Positions 1 through 12,800 of a DNA stretch of 36,580 nucleotides are shown piece after piece; positions within the stretch are counted from its first letter, which is position 1; the number at the start of each line of letters is the position of its first letter. The position numbers and the translations under genes are program-made. The DNA is from Flammula alnicola (taxonomy: Eukaryota > Basidiomycota > Agaricomycetes > Agaricales > Strophariaceae): positions 1-36,580 of the forward strand of contig JADNRV010000425.1 of the NCBI GenBank assembly GCA_015499995.1, written 5' to 3'. The notes under the pieces are model-generated. The model saw nothing but the letters and a program-made list of their open reading frames with translations, had not been told where the DNA came from and did no database searches.

Positions 1-3000
1 GCAAGAATAGGATGTAGGGAGATTTGGGATCCCAGTTTGGCGAAAAAAACTTACACGCTCGACAGAAGGGAAGAAGGAAGCCCGGAGTCTGATGCGACTG
101 AATACCGCACCGAGATTAAGGACACAACCCACGGACGCCCCACGAATGTAGATCTACAGCTGCCAACAGCTGTGATATGTCGAAATTCCAGTATGGATAC
201 TGGCGGTAGTGGTTTAAGGAGATCCCAGTCACCAGGTCACTGTCACCCTCCCCCGCATGTCACTGTCACTCTCTATACCCTGACTCCGCCCCAATTGCAA
301 ATAAAATAATTTTGCATAATATCCGTAGTGTCAGCAAATGCCCCTATACCCCACTGCATGGCGACCCCATAGGAGTCTTCCAAGAACCCCAAATGACAGA
401 ATATCTCTCTTTCTCGACCTCTCTCAACAGATTATCTCATACAAGCCCACTCAGCTGGGTCCTGGACAAAACAGCGGTACCTATAATCCTCCTTCTTCAC
501 AACACCGTCCACCTCTATTTATTTCTCGCAGCCCGACACAGTGGGCATTCAAATCCTGGCTCCTACCTTAAAGTGTATATAAAGGTGAACCTATTTTAAG
601 ATCGACTATGTCTTCAGTGTTCACGAATAATGATGATATCAGGTTTTGGAACAGCGAACGTTTTGCACCCGACGTGACTTATCGGTCGAGGATTGCATAG
701 CAATGTTAGTATTACAACTTTAGCCCTCCATCAAGCTCCTAAATCCGATACTTATTCCTTTTGCACTCGAATCCAGTATGCATAAAGTTCAGTGAACTGT
801 GCGCCAAAATAATGTTGACTTGAGCGGTCTTCATCCTCATCTCCATATTCTACGTCCGAACGCAGTGGGAGGCAGTACGCAAGCATCCCGCCGAAGCACC
901 TTCACCAACGGACCGGAACGTAATCAAGAGTGAAACATAGAATCTTCAATCGATATACATCTTGCTTGTTCATGACCCCAATCTCTATCGATTATCTAAC
1001 ACAAAGGAGTTACGTCGAAACATGTTTTCCCCCTTGCGAAGGTTAGCGCCTTTCGACCTCAAACCGGTCAACCGTGAAGTTAATAACGATGTCGCTGACA
1101 GCTGCTTTGATTGCGGGGGACACCTATCATGGTGATTAAAAAAAGTGTATCAGCCCGCCGCCCCGGCGTGTAATCTCCTCATTTCGACGGTGGTAGATGT
1201 CGCCTTCAGACACATGGCCGGCCGACTTGGGCCTTTACCATGTTTAATCAAAAATGCATTACCTTGGATTCGACCTCGAGGTCGAGGACGAATCGGGACC
1301 GTTATAAAGGGCGTATTCGTACCATGGGAAGCCCACTGTACCAAAACCAGACCTCGGCATCCAATAGACAAACCCGAATTGATCAAATATCCCAATTAGA
1401 CGAGTAAGGCATTCGTACCCACCCTCATATCCTTTGATTATATGTGCCTTCCCACAGTGCAAAACCTACACTCGAAGTGAAATTGAATTCATGCCCGGGA
1501 TACCCATATTATGAATGGCGCGAAGTATGAATGCTGCTTTAACTTCGCGTCCAGTTAAATATCAGATACGGTATGATAACTGCTATCCTCGCCCATAGCT
1601 TCTACTCACAACGATATGCAGTTTCGGATTAAGCGTACCGTAATGCGTAATGCATACACGTCTTATCGGAAAGATCTATACTATGCAACCGACTTGGTTT
1701 CTTAGCGAGATGCCAACAACCGCTTACGCCTGAACAGACGGGTGAAGATTTTTATCGCGTTTTTCTCAAGGCCGCTGTTTTTCATAGCTTACGGCCCATT
1801 GTACCGTCCTCAAGCCCTTGGCCTGATACGAGAAGAAGGTCAGTAAACACGGGTTGTTTCGACCTGCTCCTGCAATTTTACGTTGTAAAAATACAGGCAC
1901 GCGCGGCGTATACAAACTTGACGAGATTCTCTCTCGCCGTCATCATCAAGCATCTCTCGGTTTCACGATCATCGGCGGGCGTGCCCCCTGGGATTGGGTC
2001 TTTATCAACCTTCGTGTCAATATACCAGCTTAAAGAATCCCAGCGCTCAAGAAACGTTATCGTGGCTCGCTATGCCGTTTCCGCAACGAAAATTATACCA
2101 CACTTTTCTTGTGACGAATCAAAAGCCCAAGTCGCTCCCAGAAGGTTTAATTTCGCCATTTGTTGCCTCTCCAATGCAATTACTTACATGATGTGATTTC
2201 TTCCCATCCAGGTACTATCTGTGGTTCTCTTCCCTCTTCCTACGAAATGCTCTCATTCTATTGGGCCTGCTCAACTCAACTCAATCGACCTCCTGGCGGA
2301 TGGGAGTATGTTATCGCCGAGGCATCCTGTATTTAGGACGATTCCACTACTCCATATCTTTCATCGTCTTCCCGAAGCACTGGTTGTTACTCGCACCATG
2401 TGGCGCAAGTCGATTCTTCTGCAACCTGTTTACAGGAACAAAAAAAATGACTCATTGGCTTTATGGAGATCAACTATTCGGTGCTGAATTCAGTAGTAAT
2501 CGACCTATCGTCAGCGTTTATTGGAATTTGCTTACTGGACGTTCTGCCTCGTCTTACAAACCCAGACAGACCGAGTCTAGGTGTGCATTCAAAATTTGCT
2601 CCAACTGTCCGGTTTTATCTACTAACTAGACGTCTGCTTTACATGTATCAATCATATTTCTCTTGGGGATGTTGTCTGGCGTACCCTTTCAAGTTCAATG
2701 ACATGCCGTGCTCTGAATACCTTGCCTTGTATAATTGAAGGATCATCTTGCGGCCGGAACTGTCGAATTGTTCGTGAATCAAGGTTTGTATTGTCCTTAT
2801 TTGTTCATATACCCAGAACGACGCTGTTTTTTTCACAGGTGCTTAACACATGTTCGCCATGGTCACTGTCCTGCAAAAGACGTTTCACCGTCTCACGTTG
2901 ATAACTGTTCTCCTATCAATAATCGCGTATCTTGACATCTGCACATGGATGCAGTGTTATTCTGCGGTTCCAACGGATGGAGCATCATGGCGGGGCGGCG

Positions 3001-5107
3001 GGCAGTGACTACGGTGCAGTCCTTCAATCGTCATCATCAGCATTAATCAGTGGCGCCCGATACCTTGCGTAGGTGGATGCTCCGCCTGCCACCTTCTCGT
3101 ATACTTATCTTCGGCACGAACGTCGCGCCTCCACGGTTGACAGTCGTTGGGCAGCCGACGAATGCAATAAATCGGCCAGTTACATGCAGGCGTTCGTACC
3201 CCTTTAGCCAAGGCGCTTGACCCGCACCGGGGCACAATTTTCTCGTTCTCCGAGGTCAAGACACTCTCAAGCCGTGTCGTTTTAAAAAAAGGTACTCCAC
3301 TGATGCGCTGCATTATTTCAAGCTCGACCCGCGACCTGTCCGACGTGTTATTCTTGACACAGCCCGCGTCTGGAACGTCGCTTTGATGTATCTCACGTCC
3401 GACAGGAATTTGCTAGAAAGAGTCTTTGAAACCATGCGGTGAAGGGAAAGCCGTGCGGCAGTGCGATGAAGACGTATCTCTCTCATCCATATTTCTATAA
3501 CTTGAGCTAGAAGACACTACAATGGGCAAAACCTCCAACACTGTGAAGCCAGATTAACGATTTACAACGAGGTTTGCATGTTCTCTTTTAGTTAATTACC
3601 GATTAAGGGGCGGATGTTTTTGAATGCCTATTTCCCCTTCAATCCACGCCGATCAGCAATGGTATTAGATATTTTCGTTCACTGAAGATTGAGGGCACAT
3701 AAACTGACTCTACGTACGTATTCGACAAGCAGGCCGAAACATAGATCGGTCTGGCTCTCGTGCCTTGCCGCTTGTGGCTCGTTCAGGTCAAGGAGCGCGC
3801 TGGCCTCTTTCCCATGATTGTTCATCCTAATTTATACCATTGCTCTAAGTTCAACCGCCTCGGTTTCCGCAGTTTGCATTAGGAATAGCATCGACCGTAA
3901 CATGGAACACGAGCATCTAATTATCTCTCCCGCGTGAGCTGTATTTTTTCATGGTCCTAATTGGCCTTGTACCTAGGCGCACAGTGTAAGGACACGCAAG
4001 AGACTTTGTGGGAATGAATATAGTGAGTAACCATGCTATTTTACGCAGGACACGGCTACCTGGTAAATGCGACCTGCCAAACAGATAATCGATAAAGCCT
4101 ATCCGCGTAGTTATCCATGTGGGCAGGTATTCTATGATAGAAACGTGTTGGGGTTATAGGGTCACGGATATCAAGCTGTGCATGTACTTACCCATGTTGG
4201 CGACATTCTTGCGATAAGAGCATTGCAGAGTGTTCGAAAAGCGGAAGGTGTACCGCGCATTGTCTCATTCACCACGTTGCTTGAATGAATGAAAAGAGAC
4301 ACGTAGTGCCACCAGCTCACCGTAGCTTTGGAATTTCCGATAGCTAGGTAACTTTGCCACTCGAGTCCGATATACAATACAGTCATAGAGTCGCTGAGTT
4401 GAAATCAACTGGGTTGCTGGAGACGAAAGGGAATTATTCTTAGCGCACAACGTAAAATAGTAGTCCAAAATTGTTCAGGTATAGGAGCGCCCTGGGTGCA
4501 AACATGATGAGTTGGGTAAATTGATAAATCTTACGAACCCATTTTGGAACGGCGACGTTGATGACATAACGAGGGAAAGAAATACAGCTACATATCGGTG
4601 CTGTGTGCTATTGTTCGCGTGGCTCTGGGAAAACGGGGGCCGCGAGGTTAGACAGCACAGAGTCAAAAACCTTTTGATTTGCCAGTGATCCCCCATTCCC
4701 AGCTCATGCGATTGGTTGACATCGAGAGACGTCATGAAACAACCGTACATATCAGGTAGCTCTCGAAGTGTTAGAGGATAAGAGACTTCCCATAGTTATG
4801 AGGAATAATGCAGATAGGCCCGGGTGGCCTACAGGGAACCGAGAACTTGATATGGTCGACGGTCGTGTGGCGAAAACAGAATGTAATACAAATTCCGTCT
4901 AGATCACGCCATGCAACGTGTTGTAAACAAGATTGGATGACAATCACTTTTTGGAGAGCCCTCTAGTGAGTTCCATATTCAAGACATGTCCGAAGGGCTC
5001 GCCTGCCTCGATCGAGGCTTTGTTTACCCCGAGCGTCTCACCTAGTATAAATCTAGTGGCATGCCGGCCGTGAGATGGATTGCGAGTCGGTGGCGCCGTG
5101 GGGTGTG
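1..5107. other. Left gene-free block
   Basis: No reading frame here resembles a family I recognise, and none combines length, splice signals and conserved motifs. Open frames are short (mostly under 100 codons) and lie on both strands. At 1918-2640 (+) several overlapping open frames in different phases follow one another; they could be a shattered gene, but I cannot name it. A perfect 16-bp palindrome lies at 1270-1285. A minus-strand open frame at 4171-4386 runs into a perfect GTAAGT donor, but its product is not recognisable. The simplest reading is old, degraded repeat or pseudogene sequence. Confidence 0.5.
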
Positions 5108-8100
5108 TCAACAAACAGCCTCGGTGGGTGGGCGGGGAGGTTCCTTGCTTCTCGAGGAAACCGAGCGTCGATTTTTCGCCGTGAACGGAAAATGCCAGAC
5201 ACAAAAGTAACTCGAAGTCGGATAAGTCAGCGAATCACTATTGGTTGCAAAATATTGTTGTGAGGCACATGAGCCATATGAAAAGAGCATCAAGTATTCC
5301 CAGAGGCGATAGGTCAGACGACAGAGGTATCGGGAACCTCGAGCCAGAGTCGGGTGTCCGAAAATAACCCCCAACGGAAAGCTCCTAGTTTTGGAAGGGA
5401 TAAAGGTCACTGAATCAGAGGTAATCCAATCGAGATCTGAAATCCTTCAGCCACGTGTTGTTGAGAGGCCGACGATGAGAAAGAAAATCTCGAATCGGCG
5501 GTAATCGTTTGGCCAGCATCAGTGAAGTGAGAATGGTAGATTTGAGCGTGGGAGAGGGTGAGGGCATAGCCACATCTCTATTAACCCCGGAGAAGAAATT
5601 TAATGAATCGAGAGCGTGATGCGATATTCTGCGTGGGGGTAACGTCTGGCAGGTGTGTATGAGAGTATTTTGTTGGTACCAGCGGCTGCAGAACCTAGAG
5701 TGACTTGAGAAACCAATTAGACGTTTCTGAACAACAAGTTTTTGGGCAGGTCTCCTATAAGTTTTTGCTTCGTCCGCTTCTGCGTAGATTTCGAGAAGCA
5801 GAGGACGAAGCACAGACGGAGGAGGTAGAGTCAAGTCAATGATCCACGATCCTGACTCCGATTCCTGAGCGAGCCGCATATCAGTCTATCCGATGTCAAG
5901 CCCTGTCGCCGCTCAGTATGGATCAGCAATATTTGATAAATATGGAAGTATATTTCTGCTTCACCTTTGAATATCTAGACATTGATTTATCCCATAGCAA
6001 TAGCTATGATGTCCGGACTCCGAAGGCGACTATCTCAGTCATCACCAACCGATTTGAGTCGATATCCATCATGTACGGCATGAAGTCGGCAGGGGCTGAG
6101 GGTTGTCCCTAAGAGTCGGAGATCTCCAATTGTCCGAAGGCGAAATGTTATCCGCAAATGAGAGGGAGTACTTTGTCTGGGGTTGTGTAATCCGTCCACA
6201 GTCCAGACAGAGTCGAATATGTGATACCGAACTGATCCAGGGGGCAATGAGTGATCGGTGATACCCATGGCATTACTTGTCGTAAGCCAAAAAAAGAGAG
6301 TTGTGAAAGAGTTGCGAACAGACAGGAATCCTCGAATAACGTCACTTCCCTGCATCTTCTCCGAGACAGTTGGGAAAACCCCCCGACCGACCGTGGCAAT
6401 GGCTCGCGCGAGTAGGAGATTAGCCCCTCGCCGCTCTCCGACATCAGGGATGCAAATCGTTCCAGCCCTTCTTGACAGTAGCATCAAGCTGTGAGGTAAC
6501 CCACGCATATCTTGCACGGTTAGGTCGATTCGAAGTAGATACCATTGTCACTCGTGTGTCCCCGGCAAGACAAAGACAGGGTGTGTACCAGTTCAGAGCC
6601 CTTTGTCATGATGATTCGTGAATTCGCGCCTTCGCCATTGGACCGGTAGCAGTAATCACAAAGAAGAAATACATGGACATTTCTCATGAAAACCCAGGCC
6701 AGGAGCTACGCGATGAGGGTATTTAGACTGTGCATTCCTCGCATAGCCGTCGGTGATTGCCCTGCGCAGAGTCTTCGTCTCGCGTCGCGTCTGCTATAAG
6801 TTAAAAATAGAATGACTGTTGCGAGATTTGAGCAAACAAGCTTTGATCATTTAAACACATAACTCTAGAGAGACCGAACTGACTGTGTAATTGAGGTAGA
6901 TGGATTCCTCCGCATCCCATACGTTGTAGAAAGGCAGAGCGGAGATATGCGTACCATTAAAACCCACATCTGTAAGCACCAAAACATTGAGCTGACGCAG
7001 CGATGAAAGAAAGTGTTCCATACCATGTCTCGATTATTAAGTCGATAGCACGGAACCGTGGACTATTTTAAGCCTCAAGGTTCCATTCTTTCGTCGGGCA
7101 GTCAGTCGAAAGGCCGAGGGGACAGCAGAAGGATCTGTCTATTGCAACCGCCCTGATGAATTTGTTCACGGAGACCCGATAATTTTCCTAGTAGATGTCC
7201 TTGCCAGAACTTTCGAGTTAACATTGGATGTTAGATATTCGAAGGTCGATGGGCATGTCTGGATTTGCACACACGGAGAATGAGGTGGTGTCTTTGTATC
7301 TTTGTAACTTGTCACTGGTAGGCAGAAAGAAAGGCAGGGATTTTTTTATGAGGGCCGACTTGAGGGAGGTGGAGAAGAGACGATGAATCTGAAGATCGGC
7401 AGCCCGAGATATAGCCAAGACTTTCTATCCACGCCTCCGATCCAACCATGCTTATTTGCAAGCAAATGTGGGGTAAGAACAGACGAGAAAACCCCTAGGT
7501 ATCGGCGGACAAGGGCAATGGTTGTGCAACCGTGTGATAGGTTGTTTATACCGACAGGTAGACTTCGGGTCAGCCCTTGTTATTCAAGGGGCACTTCATG
7601 ATGAAGAGACACTTGGTGGCTATGAAAAGACCCGTCGTTCTCCAGGTCCAGAAACGGCGTGCGAGCATATGATAAGGTAAGCCCATTTTCGGCAGAAAAA
7701 TAAGATGGTAGCGGAAAGGATGAGCGCTAAAATTGGAGGTCTAGAAAGTGTCTTGAGTATATCGACCTGGGGTCGACCGGGGTGGTAGGCAACAACCAGA
7801 AGTCGACGGGCGGATGGTGCTATATACCCACTGTCGTGCGGGTGGGATAATACCCGGCGTGGTTGGTATTGATGTTCCGGGGTGTGATAAGGGAAAAGCG
7901 CAGCATCATCGTCTAACGAAAGCGCAGCACAGTTGCCTACCAAAATTCTCAGCGTCAGCACGATAGCGCCGTTAAGTGTTCAATTCAGAAGAATTGAAAT
8001 TGCTGAATAAAGTAAGGTTATACCACAAGAAGTTTAAGGCGTCTTGGCGGCCTTTAAGGAGGAAATCCCAGCCACCTGCTTGTCGCATGAGAAAGATTGA

Positions 8101-8222
8101 TGCCTTTTGACCATAAAACTTACTGTTAGAGCGTATATAGTCGAACTGTCTTCGGTGAATATGTCTCTGTAAAGCCGATCTCGCCGATATCTTGAAAGAA
8201 GGGCTGCTAATAGTGAATACAT
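5108..8222 (-). pseudogene. Possible decayed F-box/LRR-like gene
   Basis: This is a weak call. Minus-strand open frames cluster here (5108-5410, 5415-5879, 6035-6517, 6148-6444, 7218-7418, 7620-7961, 8034-8222), in different phases and separated by stops. The frame at 6148-6444 contains a stretch (LSQLSFFGLRQVMPW followed by ITHCPLD) that resembles the 'LPWSQLTHL' segments repeated in agaric F-box/leucine-rich proteins, a very large family rich in pseudogenes. No F-box motif is clear near 8.2 kb. If the call is right, the gene has lost its frame in many places. It could equally be chance open frames in gene-free DNA. Confidence 0.18.
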
Positions 8223-8814
8223 GCAGTATCCTTACCTCCGCATCGAGGACGAGGTCGGTGTCAATCGAGGACAGTTAAACGGTGATCCGCTAGTTAACGG
8301 AATTCGGAAAGGCCTGGAATGGAAGACGATACCCACACTTGTGAGAAAGTCAACGACAAGAAAAAAATATGTAGTTTTGATAGGAAACTTGCGATACACT
8401 GGTAGTCTGTAATCGCTTCGACCAGAGAGAGCAAGATCTTCCGGTAGGTAGCCATTATTTATCTAAGGCGTTTCAGAGGAGGCGGTTTAAGATGGAGTGT
8501 GACTGTTTTGGAGACTCCTAGCTGGCGTGCATAGTTTTTCTTTCCCTTGAGAATTACTGTAGACCATGGGTGCTGAACGTTGTGATGGTAATGCCGAGAC
8601 CAAATCCTGACTTCGGCTAAAGGTCCGTGTTTCTTTTGAAGAGTGCTAGTGAATGGTCGTGAAGATTCTGAAGAAGCGCATTATCTTGGCGATGTAGAGT
8701 CTAGAGAGTGACCTCGAGGTGTCTGACGATGTGTCCGTAAATATTCAAGCTCCGCCTGAACTTGTGTTGCTCCCCACCCAAGGCCACCGCCACCTGTCCT
8801 GCTCGCAAACCACC
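8223..8814. other. Intergenic / upstream region of the CDC4-like gene
   Basis: No gene is visible. The last part, before the ATG at 8815, should hold the promoter and 5' leader of the F-box/WD40 gene. No clear TATA box or other named element stands out. Confidence 0.4.
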
Positions 8815-11802
8815 ATGAGCGCAAACCAGCGTCCGCTGCTCGTCTTGAGGCCCTCAGTTAATACAACAACGTGAGTAAAGGTTTATCGACGCCGTTTCCC
8901 TAGTCTGGCTCACAGATATATCTCAGAGTGACGACTACCACGACAACGACAACGACCTACGCGCCAATTCAACTACCATCGCTGCCAGCTCCTTCTTCTC
9001 CGAAGGACCCAAAGAATTACCCCCTTCTGCATGCTAGCTTACCCCAGTCACTTCGCCACTTTCCCCTCGTCTTTCCGAACGGGGCACGCGCCACCTTTCG
9101 TGATGGAGAACTTGGAGATGAAGACATGCAGGAAGACGAAGAGGTCGCTTCGGGTGTTGGATGGCGCATGTTGAGGCCAGATGAAGGATTCCAGGACGCG
9201 CCTGTTGTGGGACTTGCCGAGGCTGTTGAACGATACGGGAAGAAACGCTCCCATAACTCAGATGACTTGATGGAAGGAATTGAGATCCCTTCTGGCTCAA
9301 GTGCCACAGTACCTCCCCCTAGGAAGAAGGCTAGGGCGACCCCTCTTCCGCAACTCTCAACAGTAAATGCAGCGGCACCCCCCTCTCCTTTGCCTTCTCC
9401 ACACGGGTCACCTCCACCAGAAACTATATGGCCATCCGCACCTCCTAGCGGGACATCATCACCTTTACCCCAGGCACCGTTTCAGCCTGATCTCTCTCTT
9501 ACAACTCTTTTAACTTTACCCTCTCTGCTTTCTCATTTCACAAGTCTTCCGCCCCCACTTCAAAGTCATTTCCTATTGACCCTTCTACGCCACTCTCCAT
9601 TGCCAGTATTGCGGACCTTGCATTCCGTCCTAACCCCGACACTTGCACGCGACTTTCTAACACTCCTTCCTCCTGAGCTCGTGTCGCACATATTGAGCTT
9701 CCTTCCGTTCTCGACGGTGGTCCGGGCCTCTCGCGTTTCTAGATCATGGAGACATATCATCGATTCTGATCCAGTGCTATGGCGAGATTTGCTCAAAAGC
9801 ACGAAGATCTGGTTCGGCGGTGATTCAGAAACCTCATTCGCCAATTCTATCTATGCTCGCAGACGACATGCCCAACGAAATCAGACAGCTATTCCTAGGT
9901 CCCTCTCCCTTCCTCATCCCTACAAAATGCTTTTTAAATCAAGACATTTAACCTATACTCGATGGGTGAACAATCCAGAACCCAAGCATATATCCTTCCC
10001 CGCGCACGGCTCATCTGTCGTCACATGCCTAATCTTCTCTCACGGCCGCATCATCTCGGCTTCAGACGATCATTCCATCCACGTATATTCACCCGTAACC
10101 GGCGAGCTCCTGCGTTCTCTTCAAGGCCATGATGGAGGCGTATGGGCCCTCGCCGCTTGTAAAGACACACTCGTCAGCGGCTCCACAGATCGCACAGTCC
10201 GTCTTTGGGATCTATCAACGGGCAGATGTACCCACGTCTTCGGTGGTCATACAAGCACAGTTCGCTGTCTGTCTATTGTGAAACCCGAGATGATCGATGT
10301 TGAACGTAACGGAGTCATTACCAAAGAGAAATGGCCTAAACGACCTCTCATCGTAACTGGAAGTCGCGACCACTCATTGAGAGTGTGGATGTTGCCACGT
10401 CCTGGAGAACAAGAATTCAGATGTTTCGGTCCTGAGACGGAAGAAAATCACGACGTTGATCCTGCCGAAGTTTGTGTAAGTTCGACAAACCAATGAGATA
10501 GCGTGTTGGACTCATTCAATTCAATCTAGGATGCCGAGGAGAACCCATACCATAAGTTACACTTAGAAGGCCACGATCATGCAGTGCGGGCTTTAGCAGC
10601 CAGAGGCAGAACCCTCGTATCTGGAAGCTATGATTGCAATGTTCGCATTTGGGACATCATCACTGGAGAATGCAAACATGTGTTGCGAGGACATTCACAG
10701 AAAGGTCGGAGGCAATTTGAACTCAAATTCTATCTGGAAGCTAACGGATTAACCATTCTTGCACCGTCTAACAGTTTACAGCGTCGTCCTTGATCTAGGG
10801 CGCAATCAAGCTTGCTCGGGATCGATGGATGGCACAGTGCGTGTCTGGAACATTCAGAATGGGGAATGTTTGCATACCCTTACGGGGCACACGTCGCTCG
10901 TTGGATTACTCGGGCTGTCACCCTCATACCTGGTTTCAGCCGCCGCTGACTCCACGCTTCGTATTTGGGATCCTGATACCGGAGAATTGCGGCATACCCT
11001 TGCAGCACACACGGGTGCGATTACATGCTTCCAGCATGACGAGTTCAAAGTTCTCAGTGGATCAGACGGGAACCTCAAGATGTGGAACGTCAGAGACGGC
11101 ACAGTGGTTAGGGACCTTCTCACGGGCATCACTGGTGTCTGGCAGGTGGTGTTCGAAGGCAGGTGGTGTGTCGCTGCTAGCAATCGGAACGATACTACTG
11201 TCCTTGATGTTTGGGACTTTGGCGATGATACCGACGAAGAATGGTTGGGCGAGCCGCCTAGTGGGCTTTATGATGAAGATATCTTCAGCGACAGTGAAGA
11301 CGATTGTGATGACGATCCTGGACCCAAGCGCAAGGACATGAAGGGCATTGTAGACGAGGACGAAGACCAAGAACAAGCCGATATCGACGCCATGGACCAG
11401 GATCTCGTGGCCTCCGAAAGCGACTCCGTCGAGGAAATCGAGCTCGATCAGAACACTCAGGACAAACGTCGGAACATTGGGGATTGCGATGTGGAACTCT
11501 CTGACTCAATGCCCAGCCTCGATTTTGAGATCGACTCAGAAGGTGTTGAGGCATCCCGATGGGCCCCAACTGCAACTGTCATTACCACCACTACCACTTC
11601 TTCAGGAATGTCCCAATTCAGTAGGTCGGGCAAGACCAGTAACGGTTCTTCTCGCCGAACACAAACACAAGTCAATGTGGCAGGCCCTTCGTCATTGGCG
11701 AATGCCGCGATTGGTCCTGTAACATCTATGCGACAATTACCCAACAACGACGAAACACCAACGCGGCCACGGATACGAGCGCATGCGCCGCGCAGGCGAT
11801 GA
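8815..11802 (+). CDS. CDC4: Cdc4/Fbw7-type F-box and WD40 protein (SCF substrate receptor)
   Basis: Four exons: 8815-8870, 8927-10475, 10530-10704 and 10775-11802, joining to 2808 nt (935 aa). The ATG at 8815 is preferred because the exon ends at a GTGAGT donor and joins in phase to 8927; the long second-exon frame has no ATG at its start, only an in-frame GTG at 8928. A Thr-rich stretch and a Pro-rich linker come first. The F-box lies near residues 264-306 (LPPELVSHILSFLPF) and eight WD40 repeats span about 376-740. Arginines in GSTDRTVRLW, HTSTVRC and HAVRAL sit where Fbw7/Cdc4 bind phosphodegrons. An acidic, low-complexity tail follows. Known role of the family: recruits phosphorylated cell-cycle proteins to Skp1-cullin-F-box ubiquitin ligase in the nucleus. 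The repeat 'HTLTGHTSLVGLL' matches Cdc4 better than MetR/SconB relatives. Intron 3 has a weak donor (GTCGGA). Confidence 0.9.
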
Positions 11803-12800
11803 GCTTTCCCTCTATTTTCCCTTTTTTCCCCTACCCATTCTCCCTGTTTTCCCTCGCGTCTTCGCCACTAAATATTTTTGTCCGTCGAGCATCTCCCTGA
11901 TGACCATTCTGTAACTGTTATTACGCATAATACCCTCTCTCTCGCTCCCTATTGACTGCACTATTCCATACGCACTTTTAGGCAAAGGACACTCCACTAT
12001 CATGACCTTCAGTTTGCTGCACACGCTTGCGTGACTCAAGTATCTCTGGAATCGCACATGTACTCTTAGTCTACGTAGGACTGTACAGATTGAGAATTTG
12101 ATGATTACCCCATATGTATCGTTCAAAGGTAAATATATTTTGGACTCGAGAAGCAGCCTTGGCGAGGACATATATTCAGTTATCTGGGGACGCTCGCGCT
12201 TCCGAGGACGAAATGAAGTCGTATATCAGTATCTCAAGGCTCAGGATAGTGCTGGATTTTACCTTGCGAATAGTGGAGGGCGGTTCACGATCAAAGCGGG
12301 TGGTTAGTATCCCTGAGGGTGCTACACTATGGAATCTGGATAGTCCTGGACAACAAGCATGAGAGGCTTGAGAATTGTCGACTTTCTTTGAACACCTGAC
12401 GAAACGCAGTCGGAACAATCCGAGATTAAGCTTCACAGCATCGGTTTTCTACTGTTAAACCGCCCAAAAGCCTACAAGGCGAGAGAATGTGAGCTGACAG
12501 ACAGCGACTAATCTCGGAACCGCACGCCGATGGGACTTCAACGTTCCACGACGGCATCTATGTCGGGGACTATACGTCAAGAAGTGATTGGTGTGTTCAC
12601 TGGGGTCTATCTTGACCTTCATTCAATTTCGAAAATAACCGTGTTTTCACAAGTATAATAAAAAAACGTTCGGTGGCTAGGGATGTACTCGAGCCTCGGA
12701 GGTAGAAAAAAAACTCGTCAAGTGACATTGTGGAGAGTGCCTCAACGGAAAGATAATCCTCACGATTGTTGGTGACCAGTAATTCGGTCCCTTCTATGAT
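11803..12800. other. Convergent intergenic region
   Basis: This lies between the 3' ends of the CDC4-like gene and the cyclophilin gene and should contain both 3' UTRs. It starts with a pyrimidine-rich stretch (about 11809-11860). No coding potential that I can support. Confidence 0.5.

Noticed and set aside
1270..1285. Perfect 16-bp palindrome TCGACCTCGAGGTCGA
   Set aside because: Isolated, with no neighbouring gene or element ends; most likely chance or an old relic.
1918..2640. Run of overlapping plus-strand open frames that looked like a frameshifted membrane protein
   Set aside because: Tried to match acyltransferase (wax-synthase-like) and P450 patterns; no motif fitted, so no gene was called.
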